Positions 54,283 to 63,759 of a stretch of 64,000 bases of DNA are shown here, one piece after another. A model generated the notes under the pieces. That model searched no databases and had not been told where the DNA came from. It was given only the letters and a program-made list of their open reading frames with translations. Both the position numbers and the translations under genes were made by a program. Within the stretch, counting starts at the first letter, position 1. The number at the start of each line of letters is the position of its first letter. This DNA is from Niastella yeongjuensis (lineage in GTDB: Bacteria; Bacteroidota; Bacteroidia; Chitinophagales; Chitinophagaceae): assembly GCF_900110245.1 (NCBI RefSeq), contig NZ_FOCZ01000014.1, positions 1 through 64,000 on the forward strand, given 5' to 3'.

Positions 54283-55386
54283 TCAGGCTAATTGTCCGCG
54301 CTGTATCACCCCGCCGCCGATCACATCATCGCCTTCATAAAACACGGCGCTTTGGCCGGGGGCAATGCCTTTGGCATAATGGGAGAACTGTACCTGCACC
54401 CCGTTGGGATGATTGTACAAACTGGCCATAGCACCCTGATCTTTATAACGGATCTTGGTAAGGGCTTCCATACCGTCGGTAATACCTTCGTATTTTATCC
54501 AGTTTATCTTGCTTACCAGCATGTCCTGGCGGTTCAGGTCATCTTCCTCGCCCAGCATTACGGTATTGTCTTCGGGAATGATATTGGTAACATATACCGG
54601 TTTCCCAAAGGTGATATCCAGCCCTTTACGCTGGCCAATGGTGTAAAAGGGATACCCTTTATGTTTACCCAACACTTTACCGGTTTTATCTATAAAGTTG
54701 CCGCCGGCTACCTGTTCTTCCAGTCCTTCCACCTTTCTTTTTAGAAAGCCCCGGTAATCATTATCCGGCACAAAGCAAATTTCATAGCTCTCGCTCTTTT
54801 TAGCCAGTTCAGGATAACCATAATCCAGTGCCATTTGGCGGATTTCGGTTTTGTGATAAGGGCCCAATGGCAATAAAGTACGGCTCAACAGGTCCTGCTG
54901 CAGGCCCCACAGTACGTAGCTCTGGTCTTTGGTTTCGTCTTTACCCTTGCTGATGTAAAAACGGCCATTATCGTGCTGATGCACATTGCCATAGTGACCG
55001 GTGGCAATATAATCACAACCCAATGCATCGGCCCGTTTTAACAGGGCGCGCCATTTAATATGGGTATTACACATTACACAGGGGTTGGGCGTGCGGCCAG
55101 CCAGGTATTCATCCACAAAGTTCTCGATCACAAAATCGCCAAACTCATCGCGAATGTCCAGGATATAATGCGGGAACCCATGCTGTACGGCAGCCATCCG
55201 GGCGTCGTTAAATGAATCGATATTACAACAACCGGTTTCCTTTTTACCGCCGCCACTGGTGGCATAATCCCATGTTTTCATGGTTATACCTACCACTTCG
55301 TATCCCTGATCATTGAGCATCAGGGCAGTAACGGTACTATCGATACCGCCACTCATCGCCACCAAAACTTTTCCTTTACGGCTCAT
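54283..55386 (-). CDS. mnmA: tRNA-specific 2-thiouridylase MnmA
   Basis: 367 residues from the ATG at 55386 (an in-frame upstream codon overlaps the predicted promoter). Adds sulfur to U34 of Lys/Glu/Gln tRNAs. PP-loop AMSGGIDST at the N-terminus; the two catalytic cysteines are in NPCVMCNTHIKW and ESYEICFVPD. C-terminal beta-barrel tail with GQSAVFYEGDDVIGGG. Chitinophagaceae-type extra CCNIDSFNDARMAA segment present. Standalone gene. Confidence 0.96.
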   Translation of the reverse strand: MSRKGKVLVAMSGGIDSTVTALMLNDQGYEVVGITMKTWDYATSGGGKKETGCCNIDSFNDARMAAVQHGFPHYILDIRDEFGDFVIENFVDEYLAGRTPNPCVMCNTHIKWRALLKRADALGCDYIATGHYGNVHQHDNGRFYISKGKDETKDQSYVLWGLQQDLLSRTLLPLGPYHKTEIRQMALDYGYPELAKKSESYEICFVPDNDYRGFLKRKVEGLEEQVAGGNFIDKTGKVLGKHKGYPFYTIGQRKGLDITFGKPVYVTNIIPEDNTVMLGEEDDLNRQDMLVSKINWIKYEGITDGMEALTKIRYKDQGAMASLYNHPNGVQVQFSHYAKGIAPGQSAVFYEGDDVIGGGVIQRGQLA

Positions 55387-55405
55387 ACTGAAAAAAATAA
55401 GATTG

Positions 55406-55413
55406 CAAATATA
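55406..55413 (-). promoter_or_regulatory. Possible -7 box of mnmA
   Basis: TATATTTG on the minus strand, 20 bases before the start; no good -33 element at the expected distance. Confidence 0.4.
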
Positions 55414-55483
55414 CAATTAATGCCCCAATGGGTGCCATTACGCCCGGCAGGGGCTCCCGGCCCGGGTGGTAGTTAATAACAAT

Positions 55484-55516
55484 AAAGCGGGTAGATGGTT
55501 CACCTGCCCGCTTTTT
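55484..55516 (-). terminator. Terminator of the thioredoxin-fusion gene (bidirectional shape)
   Basis: AAAGCGGGTAG pairs with CTGCCCGCTTT (one mismatch), with AAT/TTA flanks. It lies just after the stop of 55536-56708 on the minus strand. Confidence 0.65.
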
Positions 55517-55535
55517 AATGCTATTATGATCTAAA

Positions 55536-56708
55536 TCAAAGGTTTGTCTTGATCAATTCCTCCACTTTTTCATAATTATGACCCGCATAGATCACTTTGC
55601 CGGTTTTGTCCGCCAGTATCAGGGTTGGATAGCTGTCTATCCCTAATTCTTTGGCCATGGCTTCGCCCTCGTAAAGCATTTTATACAGGGGTTGTTCGCG
55701 TTTGTAAAAGAAGCTGATGTCTTCCTTCTTATCAACCGTATTGACACTTAGCAATTGAAAATGATCACCGCCATAGGTCTTTTGCAATCGCTGTTGTATG
55801 GGGAACGAGGCCATGCAGGGGCCGCAGCCTTTTATCCAGAAATCATACAAAACCAGCTTGCCTGTAACCGCACTGCTTGAAAAAACGGGCGTGTCTTTTC
55901 CATTATATTCCCGCATCGACCATACCGGCATCATCACAGCGCCGGAAGCTATCAGTTGCCTGTTTTCCTTTTTCCGCGGTTGATACTCCTTTTGATACGT
56001 TGAACAAAACCAGGAGTCGGCCTCTGGCTCCGCCGGCCGGGTATTCACATTCGTAAAAACCGTTTTAAAACTACTGCTGTATCGATTGCTTGTTTGCAAC
56101 ACCTGGTATGGCAGCCCTGTTTCGGGGTCTATAATGATGCTATAAAAAAGGGTTACACTATCAGGCAATGGGTCCATTTTATCGAAATTGTTCAGGTATT
56201 CCAACGGATATTGCCGTTTGTTCACCTGCACCAATTTATACGATTTGTTCTGAATAAGCGTATCCCGTTCAAACATAAGCATACTATCGCTTTGTACCCA
56301 TTGCTGTATCACGCTGCGCAGGGTTTGAATGGAATTTAAAAAGAAAGTCTGGGTACTGAACGACCGCTGTTTTGGCTGCGCCCTTTGGCTATAGGTTTTT
56401 AATTTCTTATCCAGGAAAAAGTCCTCGCTGCCATTGTACACCGAGATATAACTATCGCATTCCATCCGGTATCGCGAAACCGTTTGTTTGTCGGTCTGAT
56501 TAAACTCGATGTAACAGGAACCCGTGAATGTATTAAAGTAGTTGTTATCCGGATTGTTGATCTCCCGGTAGAATTGAAAGCTGATGGTTTGTAAAGCGGT
56601 CAGCTTTTTTGATAAGGCTACTAATGCATCAGGTGGCCGGTTGGTTTTCGCTTCAAGCCGGTTAATGGCGGTTACCAACATGATTGAAATAAAAAGGCTA
56701 TACTTCAT
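55536..56708 (-). CDS. Periplasmic thioredoxin-family protein with LolA-like N-terminal domain
   Basis: 390 residues from the ATG at 56708, where a signal peptide begins (to about RLEAK). Residues about 25-240 form a beta-rich module with FQFYREINNP and GSCYIEFNQ, resembling LolA/DUF2092-type folds. Residues about 265-390 are a TlpA/AhpC-type thioredoxin with redox motif CGPC (WIKGCGPCMASFP) and cis-Pro in SYPTLILADK. The combination suggests a redox protein that carries or senses a hydrophobic ligand; that is inference. An upstream start at 56765 is rejected. Confidence 0.82.
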   Translation of the reverse strand: MKYSLFISIMLVTAINRLEAKTNRPPDALVALSKKLTALQTISFQFYREINNPDNNYFNTFTGSCYIEFNQTDKQTVSRYRMECDSYISVYNGSEDFFLDKKLKTYSQRAQPKQRSFSTQTFFLNSIQTLRSVIQQWVQSDSMLMFERDTLIQNKSYKLVQVNKRQYPLEYLNNFDKMDPLPDSVTLFYSIIIDPETGLPYQVLQTSNRYSSSFKTVFTNVNTRPAEPEADSWFCSTYQKEYQPRKKENRQLIASGAVMMPVWSMREYNGKDTPVFSSSAVTGKLVLYDFWIKGCGPCMASFPIQQRLQKTYGGDHFQLLSVNTVDKKEDISFFYKREQPLYKMLYEGEAMAKELGIDSYPTLILADKTGKVIYAGHNYEKVEELIKTNL

Positions 56709-56880
56709 GTGTAAATGGTTTAATAACGGAAAGCTACAAGGCATTCGGTACAGGATCTTTGACAATAAGACCAGCCCGGTTAATTATTAGACTATACTGG
56801 TTTTGTCGAAAAAATAAGGGAGCCTGTCGAAAACCCGGGCTGGCTAATATCAGTGAAAAGAATATATTTTATCTTGTAAC

Positions 56881-57951
56881 ATGCATACAGTACGCATGGC
56901 AACAGCATGGAAATATTTTCGGTTCGAAGGCTTGTTTTTTATTACTTACTATCTGTTGTTTCCCATATTTACCGCAGCAGAGTATCGTTATTTTGAACAG
57001 CATAACTTAGGAAAGTTTTACAATGATGCCCTGGAGATGCTGGTTTTTAGTCCGATCAATTTGTTTAGCGGACTGGTGTTTTATGCTATTGTCCGCCGCT
57101 CACTTGTTTCTAAAAAATTAGTCCGCTTTATCTTATACACCATCCTGTTTTTGATAGGATTGGTCTTTTATAAAAAATTGACTTACCTGCTTTGGAGCCA
57201 CCTTGAGTTTTTACCGGCCAAAGCGCGGTCAGATGCGGCACGATGGGCAAATGCCAGAGGACTTCATTACAGCATCATCTACATGTGCCGTGATTTTTTG
57301 TGCATAAGCGCCCTCGCCTATTTTATCTATTCCGCCAAACAGGAGGATCAGCTGCGTCAACTGAAGGAGCAGCAATTGCTTACTGAACTAACTTACCTGA
57401 AAGCCCAACTGCACCCGCATTTCTTTTTCAACACACTGAATAACATTTATTCGCTGGCGCTGAAACAATCGGCCGACACAGCGTCGCTGGTAGCCCGGCT
57501 GGCAGAAATGATGCGGTATATTTTATATGAGGCGGAACAACCAACAGTACCCTTACAAAAAGAGCTCCGCTTTTTAACCAACTACATCGATACCGAAAAA
57601 ATAAGACAGCATGCCAATAACCAGATCAGCTTCGATGTACAGGGCATTCAACCCGATACAAAGATCGCACCGCTGCTGTTATTGCCATTTATAGAAAATG
57701 CTTTTAAACATGGGCTGCAGCAGGAAACCGGCCATGGCTTTGTACACATCGTGCTTTGCGAGTCGGAAAAAGAACTACTGCTGCAGATCAACAACAGCAA
57801 ACCTTCTTTACCGAAAGAAAACCCTGCCGGCATTGGCCTGCAAAATGCCACGAAACGATTGAACCTGTTGTATGCCGGCCGGTATACCCTGAACATTCAG
57901 TCAACTGCCCAAACCTATCAATTAAACCTTAGCTTGCAGTTACATGATTAA
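56881..57951 (+). CDS. LytS-family sensor histidine kinase
   Basis: 356 residues. Four membrane segments in the first 150 residues, then a short linker and a His_kinase domain with QLHPHFFFNTLNNIYSLAL (His180) and an ATPase domain with PFIENAFKHG and GIGLQNATKRL. Typical LytS/YehU-type kinase without a large sensor domain. The stop overlaps the start of the LytTR regulator by eight bases, so the two are translationally coupled. Confidence 0.95.
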   Translation: MHTVRMATAWKYFRFEGLFFITYYLLFPIFTAAEYRYFEQHNLGKFYNDALEMLVFSPINLFSGLVFYAIVRRSLVSKKLVRFILYTILFLIGLVFYKKLTYLLWSHLEFLPAKARSDAARWANARGLHYSIIYMCRDFLCISALAYFIYSAKQEDQLRQLKEQQLLTELTYLKAQLHPHFFFNTLNNIYSLALKQSADTASLVARLAEMMRYILYEAEQPTVPLQKELRFLTNYIDTEKIRQHANNQISFDVQGIQPDTKIAPLLLLPFIENAFKHGLQQETGHGFVHIVLCESEKELLLQINNSKPSLPKENPAGIGLQNATKRLNLLYAGRYTLNIQSTAQTYQLNLSLQLHD

Positions 57952-58621
57952 ATGTATCATTGTCGATGACGAACCGCTGGCGCTGGATATTCTGGAAAAG
58001 CATATTGCGGCCTTTCCACAATTACAACTGGTGCGCCGCTGCCGGAATGCACTGGAAGCGTTTGATGCATTACATGCCGAACCAATAGACCTGGTGTTCC
58101 TGGATATTCAACTACCATCCATTTCCGGTATTGATTTTATCCGCTCGCTTAAAGAGCCACCCGCCGTTATTTTTATCACCGCCTATGCAGAGTATGCCAT
58201 TACCGGTTTTGAACTGGAGGCCATCGACTACCTGTTGAAACCGGTAACACCGGAACGTTTTAATAAAAGCATCAATAAGCTATTAAAACAAAAACAACCA
58301 GAACCTGTTGCATCCCCTAAAGACTATACCTATTTTAAGGTTGCCGGCAACCTGATTAAAATTATGCATACCGATCTGCTGGTGGTAAAATCGGTAAAGG
58401 ACTATTTACTGTTAAAGACCAAACGAGGTAATCACCTTACGCATATGACCATGAAAAACCTGGAAGCGCTCCTGCCAGCGGAACACTTCATCAGGGTGCA
58501 CCGGTCGTACCTGGTGAACCGGCAGGCGATCACCCGGTTCGGTCGTCAGTATATAACCATTGGGGAAGAACGAATACCCATAGGTGAAAATTACCGCCCC
58601 CTTTTAAGCCCGTTGAGTTGA
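57944..58621 (+). CDS. LytTR-family response regulator
   Basis: 225 residues. Receiver with phosphoacceptor Asp54 in LVFLDIQLPS and a C-terminal LytTR DNA-binding domain (about 125-222) with VKSVKDYLLLKTKRG and FIRVHRSYLVN. Partner of the overlapping LytS-type kinase. The M14 peptidase gene begins 44 bases downstream and could be a target or part of the same transcript. Confidence 0.95.
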   Translation: MIKCIIVDDEPLALDILEKHIAAFPQLQLVRRCRNALEAFDALHAEPIDLVFLDIQLPSISGIDFIRSLKEPPAVIFITAYAEYAITGFELEAIDYLLKPVTPERFNKSINKLLKQKQPEPVASPKDYTYFKVAGNLIKIMHTDLLVVKSVKDYLLLKTKRGNHLTHMTMKNLEALLPAEHFIRVHRSYLVNRQAITRFGRQYITIGEERIPIGENYRPLLSPLS

Positions 58622-58664
58622 GATTTGTGCTATCTTCCCATTGCACCAATAACAACCAAACATT

Positions 58665-61268
58665 ATGAGAAAACCCGATCTGTACAGTCGCGGATGGGCG
58701 ATCGTACTTTTTCTCCTATTCATTTTCCATGTCTCTCCTGCCCAGGACCTCAGTTATTATTTACCCGATAGCGTAACCTATAACCCCGCTATTCCCAAAC
58801 CCGCATCTATCATTTATCATGAACCGGGTGAATGGCATGTTACCCACGACCGGCTGATAAACTATATGCAGGCCATTGCCAAAGCGGCGCCCGGGCGCGT
58901 AAAACTGGAAGTAATAGGGTTTACCTATGAAACCCGTCCGCAGGTGCTGCTGATCATTACCTCACCGCAAAACCACCAGCGGCTGGAAGAGATCCGGCAA
59001 CAACATCTACAGCTAAGCGATCCCACCAAATCAGCCGCTCTGGATATAACACACATGCCCATTGTACTATACATAGGTCATTCTATTCATGGCAATGAAT
59101 CAAGCGGGGCCAATGCCGCATTGGTAAGCGCCTATTATTTGGCGGCCGCACAGGGAAAACAAATTGATGAATTGCTCGAAAATACCGTGATCCTGTTCGA
59201 CCCTTCCTTCAACCCCGATGGATTGCAACGCTTTTCTACCTGGGTGAACCAGCATAAAAGCAAGAACCTGGTCACTGACCCGGACAGCCGCGAATTCAAT
59301 GAAGTGTGGCCCGGCGGACGGGGCAACCATTACTGGTTCGACCTGAACCGCGACTGGCTGACAGGAGTGCATGTGGAAAGCCGCAACCGACTGCAATGGT
59401 TTTATAAATGGCGGCCCAATATTTTAACCGACCACCATGAACAGGGTTCCAATTCCAGTTTCTTTTTTCAACCCGGGGTGCCATCGCGCGTGAACCCCTT
59501 AACACCCGCCTATAATCAGGAGCTTACCGGCAAACTCGCCCAATTCCACGCGGCATTTCTCGATCGCATTGGATCGTTCTATTTCACCAAAGAGAATTAC
59601 GACGATTTTTATTATGGTAAGGGTTCTTCCTTTCCCGATATCAATGGCGCTGTTGGTATTTTGTTTGAACAGGCTTCTTCCCGTGGCCATGCGCAAAAAA
59701 CAGAGAATGGCATTTTGCGTTTTCCTTTCACCATTAAAAACCAGTTCACCACCACCCTCTCTACCCTGGAGGGCGCCAAAACATTACGAAAGGAATTCCT
59801 CACCTACCAGCGGGATTTTTACAAGAACGTAGCCACCGAAGCGGCAACGGCGCCGGTAAAAGGTTATGTATTTGGAAGCCCGCACGACAAAAGTAAAACA
59901 GCCCTGTTTATCGACATGCTGCGCCGTCAGCAGATAGCCGTATATGAACTGAGCACTCCCCTGCAGGCGGATGGATATTCCTTTGAAAAAGGAAGCTCCT
60001 ATGTAGTACCGGCCAATCAAACCCAGTATAAATTGATCAGGGCTATTTTCGACAAAACGCTTTCCTATAAAGACAGTCTGTTTTATGACGTCACCGCCTG
60101 GACGCTGCCCCTGGCCTTTGGCCTGCCGTATGCAGAATTGAACGCTCCGCGTTTTACCAATACGCTCCTGGGCAGCCAGGTAGATAAAACCGTTGCAACT
60201 ACAGGCACCGTAGCCGGCGGAAAAAGCAATTATGCGTACCTGTTTGAATGGGATGAATATTATGCTCCCCGCGCGTTATACGCATTGCAGGAAGCCGGTA
60301 TCAACACCCGCGCTTCGGCCGGTATTTTTGAAATACCCGTTAACAGCGGCACGCACAAATTCAACTACGGCACCATTTGCATTCCGGTAAAAACACAAAC
60401 CCTGGATGCCGATAAATTATACGAACTGGTAAAAACAACCATGGAACAGAATGGCATTACCGCCTATGCGCTGCAAACAGGCAATGCCACCAATGGCAGC
60501 GATTTGGGCAGCTGGAAAATGCGACCGGTGCCACAGCCTTCCATTGCCATGATCACCGGCAATGGCGTGAACCCAACCGATGCCGGCGAGGTTTGGTTCC
60601 TGCTCGATCAGCAGTTCAATATTCCCAGTACACATTTGGAAGTGTCTGCTTTTAACCGTTGCGATCTGACTAAATACAATACACTGATCATGGTGGGCGC
60701 TACGTATGGCGCTCCGTACAATACTATAGATAAAGATAAACTGCGCACCTGGGTGCAGGCTGGCGGTACCCTCCTTGTTATGGAAGAGGCGGTTCAATGG
60801 GCAGCCCAAAACGGATTCACCAATATTACATTCAGGAAGGCTAAAGAAGATACTGCCAAACAGGTCACCTATGCCGAACGCGACTACCGCCTTGGTGCCC
60901 AGAAAATGAATGGTGCCATATTCAGGGCGGCCGTCGATCTTTCGCATCCGCTGGCTTACGGCTATCGTTATCCGTTTGTTGATCTGTTCAAGGCCAATGC
61001 TATTTTTCCCGAGCGAAATAAAAATCCTTATTCCACCCCATTGGTGTATGGCGACAAACCTCTTCAAAGTGGCTTTGTGACAAAAGAAAATTACGAGGCC
61101 GTAAAAAATTCCGCGGCCGTACTGGTGAACACGCTGGGCAGTGGGCGCGTGATCTCCATTGCCGACAATCCCAACTTCAGGGCTTTTTGGCTGAGTAGCA
61201 CCAAATTGTTTATGAATGCCATTTTCTTTGGGCGTATCGTTGAACCGGGATCGGCCCGAAACGACTAG
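58665..61268 (+). CDS. Large M14 family zinc carboxypeptidase
   Basis: 867 residues with signal peptide (to about HVSPAQ). Zinc site HGNE (His142, Glu145) and His in LTDHHEQGS; the putative catalytic glutamate is in VGILFEQASSRGH. About 370 further residues follow the catalytic domain, including a glutamine-amidotransferase-like segment (about 620-720, LIMVGATYGAPYN..LRTWVQAGGTLLVMEE). This layout is known in Bacteroidota M14 proteins. Extracytoplasmic peptidase; substrate unknown. Confidence 0.92.
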   Translation: MRKPDLYSRGWAIVLFLLFIFHVSPAQDLSYYLPDSVTYNPAIPKPASIIYHEPGEWHVTHDRLINYMQAIAKAAPGRVKLEVIGFTYETRPQVLLIITSPQNHQRLEEIRQQHLQLSDPTKSAALDITHMPIVLYIGHSIHGNESSGANAALVSAYYLAAAQGKQIDELLENTVILFDPSFNPDGLQRFSTWVNQHKSKNLVTDPDSREFNEVWPGGRGNHYWFDLNRDWLTGVHVESRNRLQWFYKWRPNILTDHHEQGSNSSFFFQPGVPSRVNPLTPAYNQELTGKLAQFHAAFLDRIGSFYFTKENYDDFYYGKGSSFPDINGAVGILFEQASSRGHAQKTENGILRFPFTIKNQFTTTLSTLEGAKTLRKEFLTYQRDFYKNVATEAATAPVKGYVFGSPHDKSKTALFIDMLRRQQIAVYELSTPLQADGYSFEKGSSYVVPANQTQYKLIRAIFDKTLSYKDSLFYDVTAWTLPLAFGLPYAELNAPRFTNTLLGSQVDKTVATTGTVAGGKSNYAYLFEWDEYYAPRALYALQEAGINTRASAGIFEIPVNSGTHKFNYGTICIPVKTQTLDADKLYELVKTTMEQNGITAYALQTGNATNGSDLGSWKMRPVPQPSIAMITGNGVNPTDAGEVWFLLDQQFNIPSTHLEVSAFNRCDLTKYNTLIMVGATYGAPYNTIDKDKLRTWVQAGGTLLVMEEAVQWAAQNGFTNITFRKAKEDTAKQVTYAERDYRLGAQKMNGAIFRAAVDLSHPLAYGYRYPFVDLFKANAIFPERNKNPYSTPLVYGDKPLQSGFVTKENYEAVKNSAAVLVNTLGSGRVISIADNPNFRAFWLSSTKLFMNAIFFGRIVEPGSARND

Positions 61269-61406
61269 CTCGTACCTGCTACGCAATGATTTACGCAGCT
61301 CATTGACAACTTTTCCCCACGGCAAAACTGCCTATTGCCGCTATTGCGGGAAACCGTAAATTGCCAGACAAAACAATATTTAAGTACGACGCTAAATTTA
61401 TTAAGT

Positions 61407-61847
61407 ATGATTAAGTTACAAGTAATCGGCAACCTGGGTAAAGATTGTGTTACCAACAATGTTAATGGTAAAACAGTAATGAACTTTACGGTAGCACACA
61501 CTGAAAGATTCCGTGATGCCCAGGGGAACCAGAAAGACAAGACCATTTGGGTGGATTGTGCTTACTGGAGTGACCGTACGGGTATAGCGCCTTACCTGCG
61601 CAAAGGCACCCAGATTTATGTGGAAGGGAACCCTGAAGTAAGAACTTTTACAAAACAAGATGGCACATTTGGCGCTTCGCTCACATTGCGGGTGCTTACT
61701 ATACAATTGTTAGGCGGTCGTCCTGAAGGAACCGGTGGTGGTGATTATAGCGGCGGCAATAATTCCTTTGCAGCTCCTGCTGCGCCCAAAGCACAACCTT
61801 CTGGCGGCGGTGGATACAATGAGCCGGTTGATGATTTACCGTTCTAA
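61407..61847 (+). CDS. ssb: Single-stranded DNA-binding protein
   Basis: 146 residues from the ATG at 61407 (in-frame upstream codons are rejected). OB-fold (about 1-105) with VIGNLGKDC, a Gly/Pro/Ser-rich linker and the acidic C-terminal tip DDLPF that recruits partner proteins in replication and repair. Monocistronic; a terminator follows 23 bases after the stop. Confidence 0.96.
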   Translation: MIKLQVIGNLGKDCVTNNVNGKTVMNFTVAHTERFRDAQGNQKDKTIWVDCAYWSDRTGIAPYLRKGTQIYVEGNPEVRTFTKQDGTFGASLTLRVLTIQLLGGRPEGTGGGDYSGGNNSFAAPAAPKAQPSGGGGYNEPVDDLPF

Positions 61848-61870
61848 TTAATTGCAATATCTATTTATAT

Positions 61871-61898
61871 AGCCCTGTGTTAAACGCGGGGCTTTTTT
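61871..61898 (+). terminator. Intrinsic terminator of ssb
   Basis: AGCCCTG / CGGGGCT stem (one G-U pair) with a nine-base loop, then TTTTTT. Confidence 0.85.
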
Positions 61899-61911
61899 CT
61901 TGGAATACAAT

Positions 61912-62203
61912 GAGGGCAGAAGGCAGAGGGCAGAAGGCAGAGAAGAAAGGCAATGGTGAATGGGCAATAGGCAATGATGAAAATGCAGGCAGAGGGCAGA
62001 CAAATAAATGCAGTGGGCAGAGGGCAGAAGGCAGAGAAGAAAGGCAATGATGAAAATGCAGGCAGAGGGCAGAAGGCAAATATGAAAACCACTGTATCTG
62101 GAACTAAAAACTCACAACCCATAACCCAATTACCCAAGAACCTAATAACCTAAGAACCCAATAACTCGAAACTTTCAACTTTAAACTTTAAACTTTAAAC
62201 TTA
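61912..62203. repeat. Compound phrase-repeat block (GGCAGA, GGCAAT, ACCCAATAAC, CTTTAAA)
   Basis: About 290 bases without a gene. 61912-62080 is made of GGCAGA(G/A) units mixed with GGCAATG and GCAATAGG units. It holds two overlapping perfect direct repeats of 31 bases: 61924-61954 with 62018-62048 (offset 94), and 61970-62000 with 62043-62073 (offset 73). 62110-62170 is AACCCAATAACC-type units; 62168-62203 is CTTTCAACTTTAAACTTT, ending at the stop codon of the next minus-strand gene. Short ORFs here are artefacts of the repeat. Confidence 0.75.
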
Positions 62204-63517
62204 CCTCCCCACAGCCACTCTTTTCAATTCAAATTCTTTAACCAACTTCTCCACTTCCATCCGGCTCACCGCTTTCTTCTGATCATCGATGTCGATAACA
62301 TATAAATATCCTTTGTTGCCTGCAGTAGAAGTAAAAGCGCTTACCAGGTTAAACTGATCACTTAACAGTAATCGTCCGTTTGAAACATTCCACAATTCCC
62401 TGGCGCACAAACAACCCATGGTAGGGGTTAATGGATACCAGGGTTTGTTCTTAAAATATTCCGGATCAATGGTAGTGCCGTGTGCGATGATGGAATTACG
62501 GCCGAGTTTACCGGCATAAAATGCTTCTGTTACCGCGGCATTGGTTCGCAATGCAGGCGGTAGTAATTGCAGGTAGGCCCATAGCATATCACTGGAAGGG
62601 GTCCAAACGGTGGTGTCACCCGCATGGAAGTAGGTTGTCCATTTACGCTCATAAGGCATTATCAGTTGTAGATTGGGCGTTGGGCCTATCAATTTATTAT
62701 AGGTAACTGCAGTACCCTGAATGCTGTACACGCCTTGCGGAGTATTGCCATCTGGCAGAAAATAAGGAAGACCCGAGGCTGAACGGGCCAGTTGTTCAAA
62801 AACCAGTAACCGTCCTTCGGCTGTTCGCATAAAACTGCCATCTGCATTTTGAATAATGGCCAGTCCGCCATAATCACGGCTATGCCGTTGCAATGAATAG
62901 ATGACTTTTTTCTTTACAGTTTGCTGATACCTGAATAACTCAAGCAGGTCATTATTTGTGGGTGGTTGATAATGCGTATAGGTGTTCAGGTATTTATCCA
63001 GTTCGTTCAGTACTGTGTTGGTGGCGTAGTTGGGGAATTGTTCTTTGATCCTTTTTTTAATGGTGGCTGCATTCACGGTTGCCGAATCGTACCGCAAGCT
63101 ATAGGCAGCGGCAATGGCAAACAACAAAGGGTTGGTTTCTTTTGCCAGCAGCAGTTGAATGCTTTGAATATACTGTTCGGGAAACACGCCATACACGGTT
63201 TCGAGCATGGCCCGTTTGGTATCATATTGTAAAGAATCGTATTGAACAAATAACTGGGTAATACCCAACTGGGTGGTATCGTTATCGAGCATAAACTGAA
63301 CAATGGCGCGGCAGGCGGCTTCATACCGGTATTCGGTATTACTGTCGAGGGGCGATAAAAACGCTTTGCCCACTACATTCTCGTGCAGATCTTTTAGTAA
63401 TAATTGCCGCTTTTTATATAGCACAAAATCGCTATAAATGTCTTCCCGGCGCGGCTGCGCCTCAGATACGTATTGTAAGAAAATCAGTAAACAAAGAAGT
63501 ACGGCCCTACCAATCAT
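62201..63517 (-). CDS. Secreted protein with divergent L,D-transpeptidase (YkuD-like) domain
   Basis: 438 residues with a Sec signal peptide (to about VSEAQ). About 22-225 is helical with no recognised motif. About 260-390 shows a YkuD-type pattern: TPQGVYSIQG, IGPTPNLQLIMPYE, His346 in IIAHGTTID, and Cys369 in PTMGCLCARE. His and Cys are 23 residues apart and the usual SHGC is replaced by TMGC, so this is a divergent member at best. L,D-transpeptidases cross-link peptidoglycan or attach proteins to it. The assignment rests on motif reading only. Confidence 0.65.
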   Translation of the reverse strand: MIGRAVLLCLLIFLQYVSEAQPRREDIYSDFVLYKKRQLLLKDLHENVVGKAFLSPLDSNTEYRYEAACRAIVQFMLDNDTTQLGITQLFVQYDSLQYDTKRAMLETVYGVFPEQYIQSIQLLLAKETNPLLFAIAAAYSLRYDSATVNAATIKKRIKEQFPNYATNTVLNELDKYLNTYTHYQPPTNNDLLELFRYQQTVKKKVIYSLQRHSRDYGGLAIIQNADGSFMRTAEGRLLVFEQLARSASGLPYFLPDGNTPQGVYSIQGTAVTYNKLIGPTPNLQLIMPYERKWTTYFHAGDTTVWTPSSDMLWAYLQLLPPALRTNAAVTEAFYAGKLGRNSIIAHGTTIDPEYFKNKPWYPLTPTMGCLCARELWNVSNGRLLLSDQFNLVSAFTSTAGNKGYLYVIDIDDQKKAVSRMEVEKLVKEFELKRVAVGR

Positions 63518-63759
63518 AATTGTAAATATACTTTACCCGCTGAAAAAAAATCTTTAATAATCTGTAACTTCAGCAACCTGTAGTCAGATAAAACTGCTTA
63601 CAGCCGGGTACTCAGCAAGAAACGTGCCCCCGCTCATAACCCCCACCCATCAAAGTATTGTTACCGAATGCTGCTACAACTATAGCAGTAGCAACGGGTT
63701 AGTTGCAGACTTGTCAACTTGTTAACCAATCAACATATCAACTCGTCAACCTTAACTCT
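63518..63759. other. Divergent gap with AACTCGTCAACC-type phrases
   Basis: No gene. 63709-63752 contains repeated TCAACTTGTTAACC / TCAACTCGTCAACC units just before the start of the next gene. This is the one cluster in the window ending directly at a start codon. Confidence 0.45.

Noticed and set aside
61860-62140. ORFs rich in SALCPLH-type residues after ssb
   Set aside because: They are translations of the GGCAGA/GGCAAT repeat block, not genes.
61912-62203. CRISPR array
   Set aside because: Repeats are degenerate 6-8 base words and two long duplications, not uniform repeats with unique spacers; no cas genes.
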